The position numbers were made by a program, and so were the translations under genes. Source: an uncultured Rubellimicrobium sp. (GTDB taxonomy: Bacteria; Pseudomonadota; Alphaproteobacteria; Rhodobacterales; Rhodobacteraceae). Taken from it: a stretch of DNA of 11,031 bases. The stretch lies in the NCBI GenBank assembly GCA_902805995.1, contig CADCUU010000459.1:1-11031 (forward strand), read 5' to 3'. A model generated the notes under the pieces. That model was not told where the DNA came from and did not search any database. It saw nothing but the letters and a program-made list of their open reading frames with translations. Every line of letters begins with the position of its first letter. The first letter of the stretch is position 1. Shown one piece after another: positions 7,101 through 11,031 of this stretch.

Positions 7101-7915
7101 TCGCGGGGAAGAGACGGCGACAGCCTCTCCCAGTGGGCTTCGGCATTCCCGAGATCCCGCCCGAACCACGCCGTCTCGATCACCTCGAAACCTGGGGCGG
7201 CAAAGGCGGCGTAGCGGTCCACCCGGACATGCCCCGGCTCGATGGTGAGGAGGTTCAGCGTATTCGGCTCGTCGCGCAGCCGCGTCGACAGCCCCGTCCC
7301 CGCCTGCACCAGCAGCACACCCGGCGCGGCGGTCAGCGGCGCCACATGGGCGTTGTGCAGGTGTCCTGACAGCACGATATCCGCCCCCGCCGTCATGAGA
7401 GCCGCGACCCCCTTGCTGGAATGGCGCATGGGCCGCTTCGTGGACCCGTTCGGATGCTCGGGCGGATGGTGCATGACCACCACCACGGTCTTCTGGGGGT
7501 TCTCCTCATGCGCTCCGGCGATGGCGCGCAACTGCGCCCGCCCGATCCGCCCCGCCTGATGCGCATACCGGTTCACGGTGTTGAGCCCGATCACCGAGAT
7601 CTCCTCGTCCTCGTGACGGGGGCTCAGGTCATCGTGAATGAGGTTCCGGTACCGCCCCCAGGGGTCCAGCAGCCGCACCAGCACGTTGTCGAGGGAAATG
7701 TCATGGTTCCCCGGCACGCCGAGCCACGGCGAGCGCAGCCGGTCCAGGAACCGTGCGGCCTCCACGAACTGGCTCCGCCGCGCGCGCTGGGTAAAATCGC
7801 CCGAAATGGCCACGAGGTCGGGGGACAGATCCGCCGCCAGCGCCACCAGCGGGTCAAGGAGGTCGGGCCGCGTGCGCCCGAAATGCAGGTCCGACAGGTG
7901 GAGGATGCGCCTCAT
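7082..7915 (-). CDS. Calcineurin-like metallophosphoesterase (class III cyclic-nucleotide phosphodiesterase-like)
   Basis: The 277-residue protein carries the full metal-binding signature of the calcineurin-like superfamily: SDLHFG (D9, H11), SGDFTQ (D40), GNHD (N70, H71, D72), VVMHHPP (H149, H150) and SGHLHNAH (H185, H187). These ligate two metal ions in a cytoplasmic hydrolase; no signal peptide is present. The compact size and the spacing of motifs resemble the CpdA/ 3',5'-cAMP phosphodiesterase branch, but that branch also contains phospholipid- and nucleotide-cleaving enzymes, so the substrate is not assigned. The ATG overlaps the stop of the upstream lipid-kinase gene by four bases (ATGA, 7912-7915), so the two are probably made together; this suggests a phosphorylated lipid or related signalling molecule as one possible substrate (inference). 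The 3' end overlaps the 3' end of hslU by 13 bases. The extreme C-terminus (LPREAAQST) is probably dispensable. Confidence 0.9.
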   Translation of the reverse strand: MRRILHLSDLHFGRTRPDLLDPLVALAADLSPDLVAISGDFTQRARRSQFVEAARFLDRLRSPWLGVPGNHDISLDNVLVRLLDPWGRYRNLIHDDLSPRHEDEEISVIGLNTVNRYAHQAGRIGRAQLRAIAGAHEENPQKTVVVVMHHPPEHPNGSTKRPMRHSSKGVAALMTAGADIVLSGHLHNAHVAPLTAAPGVLLVQAGTGLSTRLRDEPNTLNLLTIEPGHVRVDRYAAFAAPGFEVIETAWFGRDLGNAEAHWERLSPSLPREAAQST

Positions 7916-8838
7916 GCCGCCTGGCCCGTCTCGGCCACGGCCATGGGCGGCGCAAAGACCTCCAGCGCGTCAGGATGAATCCGCAGCCGCAGGGGGGTGC
8001 GCAGGCGGACCTTCTCGCCATCGCAGGCGACGGTCAGGTGGCGCGACCGGGTGGCAATCGTGACCTCCTCGGCGCAGACGAGGTCGAAGTCCCGCCCCTC
8101 GGCCATGGTCCGGCGCACCAGCCGGAACGCCTTGTGGAACATCCCCATCCGTCCCGTATCGGGCGCCACGAAGACGGCAAAGCGCCCCTCCTCCACGCAG
8201 TCCTTCCCCGCGAGCCCGAAGCTTTCGAGCTGATATGCCGACCGCGCCACGAACAGGAGCGGCGTGCGCACCCGCAACTCCTCCCCATTGGCGCGGATGG
8301 TGAGGAACAGCGGCCTCTGGAACCGCAGAAAGGTCTTGGCCGCCGACCAATGCGCGGCCACCCGACGCCGTCCCCAGCGCGCATAGACATCCTCGCGCGT
8401 CCGCAGGATCGCCGGATAGATGCCGAGCGAGATGTTGTTCAGGAACACCTGCCCGTTGGCCTCGGCCAGCGACACGCGCCGCGTGGCACCTGCCAGTATC
8501 ACCTCGGCCGCACCCTTGGGGTCCTCCGGGATGCCCAAGCCGCGCGCGAAGTAGTTGAACGTCCCGAAGGGCAGCACCCCAAAGCGGCGCCCCTGATCCA
8601 TGAGGGTCCCCGCCACCGTCATGATGGTCCCGTCCCCCCCGGCCGCGACGATGGAGTCGAACCCGTCCGCCACCGCCTGCCGTGCGGCATCGTCGATGTC
8701 TTCGCCCTTCACCTGCCGCAGCACGGCGTTCGGGCCCAACACCTCCATGGCGGTCTGGATCGCCTCCGCCTCGCGGCTGTTGCGCCCCGAGTTCTCGTTG
8801 CAGATGACGCAGATGCGCGGGGACGTCTGTTGGGTCAT
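7912..8838 (-). CDS. Diacylglycerol/lipid kinase family protein (YegS/DAGK catalytic domain)
   Basis: The 308-residue protein is an ATP-dependent lipid kinase of the DAGK-catalytic (LCB5/YegS) superfamily, which phosphorylates diacylglycerol or related lipid alcohols at the inner membrane surface. The N-terminal nucleotide-binding domain has ICNENSGRN (12-20), AAGGDGTI (65-72) and GVLPFGTFNYFARGLGIP (87-104). In the last motif the common GTxNDFAR reads GTFNYFAR, a variant also seen in other members as I recall. The C-terminal beta-sandwich includes FLNNISLGIYP, a basic stretch AARWGRRR-like region and the closing CDGEKVRLRTPLRLRIHPDALEVFAP. There is no membrane helix. The ATG at 8838 is chosen for AGGGAA just upstream; a TTG nine codons earlier lacks a site and adds sequence not typical of the family. 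It is the first gene of the two-gene unit with the metallophosphoesterase and follows the Smr gene after a 60-base gap. Exact lipid substrate is unknown. Confidence 0.88.
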   Translation of the reverse strand: MTQQTSPRICVICNENSGRNSREAEAIQTAMEVLGPNAVLRQVKGEDIDDAARQAVADGFDSIVAAGGDGTIMTVAGTLMDQGRRFGVLPFGTFNYFARGLGIPEDPKGAAEVILAGATRRVSLAEANGQVFLNNISLGIYPAILRTREDVYARWGRRRVAAHWSAAKTFLRFQRPLFLTIRANGEELRVRTPLLFVARSAYQLESFGLAGKDCVEEGRFAVFVAPDTGRMGMFHKAFRLVRRTMAEGRDFDLVCAEEVTIATRSRHLTVACDGEKVRLRTPLRLRIHPDALEVFAPPMAVAETGQAA

Positions 8839-8842
8839 GTGG

Positions 8843-8849
8843 CTTCCCT
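8843..8849 (-). promoter_or_regulatory. Ribosome binding site of the lipid-kinase gene
   Basis: On the minus strand AGGGAAG is followed after five bases by the ATG at 8838. It supports that start over the TTG at 8865. Confidence 0.65.
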
Positions 8850-8863
8850 GGTTGCCGGGGCGC

Positions 8864-8890
8864 AACGCGACCGGTGGGGAACAGGTTTCC
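8864..8890 (-). promoter_or_regulatory. Candidate EcfG-like (general stress response) promoter before the lipid-kinase gene
   Basis: On the minus strand GGAAAC (8890-8885) is followed after 17 bases by CGTT (8867-8864). This resembles the GGAAC-N16/17-CGTT promoter of EcfG-type sigma factors of alphaproteobacteria, with one extra A in the -35 element. A start near 8856 would leave an 18-base leader with the ribosome site. Many Rhodobacterales lack this sigma factor, so the match may be chance. Confidence 0.25.
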
Positions 8891-8898
8891 TGCCTGCC

Positions 8899-9510
8899 TC
8901 AGGGTGCGCGAAGATAGACGTAAAGCGCCCCTTCGCCGCCGTGCCGCCGATGCGCGGGCGCGACCTGCAGCACCACGGATACCAGGGGCGGCAGCGACAG
9001 CCAGCGCGGCACGTCGTGCCGCAGCCGCCCGGCCCGCGCCGGCATGGGCGCGTCGATATCGTTGGGCCGCCCCTTGCCGGTGATGACCAGCACCAGCCGC
9101 TTGCCCGACGCGCGCGCCCCCAGGATGAACCCGATCAGCTCCGGATGCGCCTGCGCCAGCGTCATCCCATGCAGGTCGATCCGCGCCTCGGGCCCCAGCT
9201 TCCCGCGCTTGAGCTTGCCGAACCGCCCCGCATCCATCCGCAGCGGCAGGTTCGCAAGGCTGTCCGCGAGCCCCGGCAGCAGATCGTTCGACCGCCGGTG
9301 ATCCGCCGCCTGCCCCACCCGGAAATGCGCGACCGGCTTCGACGGGGCGGGCTTCGGCAGGGCCGGGGTGGGCAAGGGCACAGGCGGCGCAACCGCCTTC
9401 GGAACCTGCGTCTGCCTGGGGATCGGCTGGCGGGCATGAAGCGGCACCGCGCTCCCCTTGACCCGTTCCCAAAGCTCGCGATCCTCGTCGCTCAGTCGCC
9501 TCCGGCTCAT
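8899..9510 (-). CDS. Smr (small MutS-related) domain protein
   Basis: The 203-residue protein has a charged N-terminus (SRRRLSDEDRELWERV), a proline/alanine-rich linker at about 36-60, and a C-terminal Smr domain. The domain signatures are IDLHGMT (111-117), VLVITGKG (140-147) and HRRHGGEGALYVYLR (187-201). Smr domains are nucleic-acid-binding or endonuclease modules found at the end of MutS2 and as stand-alone proteins; in bacteria the stand-alone forms have been linked to nicking of DNA and to cleavage of mRNA at stalled ribosomes, and the role here is not determined. DLHG and GGEG match the conserved pattern, so the fold should be intact. The protein has no signal or membrane segment. The ATG overlaps the mltA stop by four bases (ATGA, 9507-9510), so it is the third member of the Tim44-mltA-smr chain. 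The order is one I associate with Rhodobacterales, but a functional link to peptidoglycan turnover is not implied. Confidence 0.92.
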   Translation of the reverse strand: MSRRRLSDEDRELWERVKGSAVPLHARQPIPRQTQVPKAVAPPVPLPTPALPKPAPSKPVAHFRVGQAADHRRSNDLLPGLADSLANLPLRMDAGRFGKLKRGKLGPEARIDLHGMTLAQAHPELIGFILGARASGKRLVLVITGKGRPNDIDAPMPARAGRLRHDVPRWLSLPPLVSVVLQVAPAHRRHGGEGALYVYLRAP

Positions 9511-10571
9511 GACGGACCACCGGCCAGGGCTGTCCCCGCCACCGTCTCGGGGATCGCGGCATAGGCGCGCTGGATCGGCAGCAGCACGACCATCCGCCCC
9601 CCGTCCCGCACGTTCCCCGCCCGCTCGCCCGCCCGCGCGCCCGTGCCAAAAAAGATATCGGCCCGCTGCGCTCCCTTGATCGCGCCGCCGGTATCCTGCG
9701 CGACCATCAGCCGCCGCATGGGCTCCGCGCCCTCACGCTCGATCCAGACCGGAGAGCCAAGGGGCACGAAGCCCGGGTCCACCGCCACGCTCCGCAGCGC
9801 CGTGATCGATCGGTTCATCGCGCCAAGCGGCCCACGGTTCGCGGGCACCTCCGACACCTCGCGGAAGAATACAAAGGACGCGTTGGTCCGCAGCAGCGCC
9901 GCCCCGTCCACAGGGTTCGCCGCCACCCAGCGCTTGATCGCCGGCATCGACAGATCGTGCGCCTCCAGCGCCCCGCGTGCCACCAGCGCCTGCCCGATGG
10001 AGGTGTAGGGATGCCCGTTCCCCCCCGCATAGCCCACGCGCATCACGGTCCCGTCCGGCAGCCGCAGCCGCCCCGACCCCTGGACCTGCAGGAAGAACGC
10101 CTCCACCGGATCGTCCAGCCACGCGATCTCCAGCCCCCGGCCCGCCAGTGCCCCGCCCTCGATCTCTGCCCGCGACAGCCAGGGCTTCCCGCGCGGCGCC
10201 TCGGGCGGCAGAGCATAGAGCGGCACGTCGAAGCGCCCCCCGGCCTCGCGCGCGCCGCGCAACTCGGGCTCGTAGTAGCCGGTGAACAGCATGGGCGCCC
10301 CGTCCTCGATCAGGACAGGACGAAAGAACGCCTCGAAGAAGCTCTTCGCCGCCTGCCGGGTATGGAGGCCGCGCGCCACGCGGCACAGCTCCGCCCAGTC
10401 GCCCCCCTCCAGATCGCCGCAGGTGCCACGAAACGCGCGCAGCGCGAGGACATGATTGTCCTCGGCCCACCCCTTCAGGTCCGAGAACTCCAGGATGTTG
10501 ACCTGCCGCGACATCAGCGACCCCGGGGCAAGAGCCAGGACAAGGCCCAGGACGCCTGCCCGCAGGCTCAT
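9507..10571 (-). CDS. mltA: MltA-family membrane-bound or periplasmic lytic transglycosylase
   Basis: The 354-residue protein cleaves the MurNAc-GlcNAc bond of peptidoglycan with formation of 1,6-anhydro ends, acting in the periplasm. A short signal peptide is visible (MSLRAGVLGLVLALA then PGS), with a likely cleavage after an ALA triplet near residue 15. The MltA domain shows FTGYYEPELRG (96-106) and FFLQVQGSGRLRLPDG (159-174) followed by RVGYAGGNGHPYTSIG (178-193). The 3D domain has its three aspartates in VDPGFVPLGSPVW (D265), QDTGGAIKG (D293) and QRADIFFGTG (D305), one of which corresponds to the catalytic acid of E. coli MltA. There is no cysteine after the signal peptide, so unlike E. 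coli MltA this is not an outer-membrane lipoprotein. The start is ATG 10571, which overlaps the upstream stop by four bases; a longer frame upstream lies over the Tim44-like gene and would hide the signal peptide. Confidence 0.93.
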   Translation of the reverse strand: MSLRAGVLGLVLALAPGSLMSRQVNILEFSDLKGWAEDNHVLALRAFRGTCGDLEGGDWAELCRVARGLHTRQAAKSFFEAFFRPVLIEDGAPMLFTGYYEPELRGAREAGGRFDVPLYALPPEAPRGKPWLSRAEIEGGALAGRGLEIAWLDDPVEAFFLQVQGSGRLRLPDGTVMRVGYAGGNGHPYTSIGQALVARGALEAHDLSMPAIKRWVAANPVDGAALLRTNASFVFFREVSEVPANRGPLGAMNRSITALRSVAVDPGFVPLGSPVWIEREGAEPMRRLMVAQDTGGAIKGAQRADIFFGTGARAGERAGNVRDGGRMVVLLPIQRAYAAIPETVAGTALAGGPS

Positions 10572-11031
10572 TCGCCCGTGGCGACCAGGATCCAGTTCGG
10601 GTCCGGCGACCCCATGACGCGGGCAAAGGTCCACACATCCCTCTGCCGCTTGATCGCGGTGGAGGAACCTTCCACGACCTCGCCCGCCCGGTCCCGCACG
10701 ACCGAGGTCAGCTCGCCGACGAAGCGCACGGACAACTCCGCCTCTCGCGTGCCCTTGTCGAACACCGCATCCCGCAGCGCGAGGTCCGAGATCCCCACGA
10801 AGGTCGCCTCGACCTTGAGCCCGTTGCGCTCCCGCTCCTCCACGACCCCGGCGAAGGCGTCGTAGATCTCGGACGAAATGAACGGCTTGACGGAAGCCAA
10901 GTCCCCCCGCTCAAAGGCCATGAGGATCATCTCGTAGGCCCCGCGCGCCCCTTGCAGGAACTCGCGGACGTTGAAGGACGGATCGGCCGCCTTCATAGCG
11001 CCCAGCGCGCGGGCGGCGTCGGAGTCCTCCG
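10568..11031 (-). CDS. Tim44-like domain protein (TimA-type), 5' end outside the window
   Basis: The frame is open to the window edge, so only the C-terminal 153 residues or so are visible; an internal Met at 10996 is not the start. The sequence matches the Tim44-like domain: FLQGARGAYEMILMAFERGDLASVKPFI, then EIYDAFAGVVEERERNGLKVEATFVGI, RFVGELTSVVRDRAGEVVEG and the closing VWTFARVMGSPDPNWILVATGE. In alphaproteobacteria such proteins (called TimA in Caulobacter) are membrane-attached, with an N-terminal helix that would lie beyond the window; they are related to the mitochondrial import motor subunit Tim44, but their bacterial role is poorly defined. The stop overlaps the mltA ATG by four bases (10568-10571). 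As I recall, this gene is often found near secB in the same group, which cannot be checked here. Confidence 0.88.
   Translation of the reverse strand, partial: EDSDAARALGAMKAADPSFNVREFLQGARGAYEMILMAFERGDLASVKPFISSEIYDAFAGVVEERERNGLKVEATFVGISDLALRDAVFDKGTREAELSVRFVGELTSVVRDRAGEVVEGSSTAIKRQRDVWTFARVMGSPDPNWILVATGE

Noticed and set aside
5526..7169. 547-residue minus-strand open frame opposite hslU
   Set aside because: The plus strand encodes a complete HslU with all motifs; the antisense frame is a consequence of codon bias.
8839..8865. TTG start giving the lipid kinase nine extra residues
   Set aside because: No ribosome site precedes it, while AGGGAAG precedes the ATG at 8838.
7975..9564. 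529-residue plus-strand open frame opposite the lipid kinase and Smr genes
   Set aside because: It is antisense to genes with clear domain motifs, is rich in Arg, His, Pro and Gln, and has no recognisable domain.
7970..9649. 559-residue minus-strand open frame spanning lipid kinase, Smr and the end of mltA
   Set aside because: It crosses three recognised genes in another frame and shows only low-complexity Arg/Gly/Ala sequence.
1..11031. Mobile element, phage, CRISPR array, toxin-antitoxin or defence system
   Set aside because: No transposase, integrase, spaced repeat array, small paired genes or known defence domains were found; AddA is a housekeeping repair enzyme here.

Overview
The window reads as a high-GC alphaproteobacterial chromosome, most probably of the Rhodobacterales (Rhodobacteraceae / Paracoccaceae / Roseobacteraceae group). 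The reasons are the strong C/G bias at third codon positions, an AddA-type rather than RecB-type repair nuclease, the addA-trxA-hslV-hslU order, an HslV with a short propeptide before its catalytic threonine, and a Tim44-like protein gene leading into mltA and an Smr gene. This placement rests on recognition of the families and gene order; no database search was run. I saw no mobile element, CRISPR array, tRNA or rRNA gene, and no foreign-looking island.

Plus-strand half (1-7094). A short non-coding lead with a GC-rich hairpin precedes addA, the helicase-nuclease subunit of the AddAB double-strand-break repair enzyme. A good sigma70-like promoter, whose -35 box contains the addA stop codon, then serves trxA (thioredoxin) and the one-base-overlapping hslV (peptidase of the HslUV protease). 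hslU (the AAA+ unfoldase partner) comes 1.3 kb later, separated from hslV by a gene for a multi-pass membrane protein of unknown function and by a 95-base spacer with palindromes. Thioredoxin and HslUV form a small protein-quality and redox-maintenance cluster.

Minus-strand half (7082-11031, read right to left). A chain of genes linked by 4-base ATGA overlaps starts outside the window: a Tim44-like protein (5' end cut by the window edge), mltA (lytic transglycosylase) and an Smr-domain protein. After a 60-base gap come a lipid (diacylglycerol-type) kinase and a metallophosphoesterase, again joined by an ATGA overlap. The first three fit cell-envelope and nucleic-acid housekeeping; the last two form a kinase/phosphoesterase pair with a probable membrane-lipid or signalling role.

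The two halves converge at 7082-7094, where the last codons of hslU and of the metallophosphoesterase gene overlap by 13 bases inside an inverted repeat. No gene-free stretch exceeds about 130 bases. The region is essentially ordinary housekeeping DNA. The points most worth a second look are the membrane gene placed between hslV and hslU, the convergent overlapping stop codons in a hairpin, the palindromic spacer before hslU, and possible regulatory sites before trxA and before the lipid kinase gene. I did not find a convincing undescribed system.
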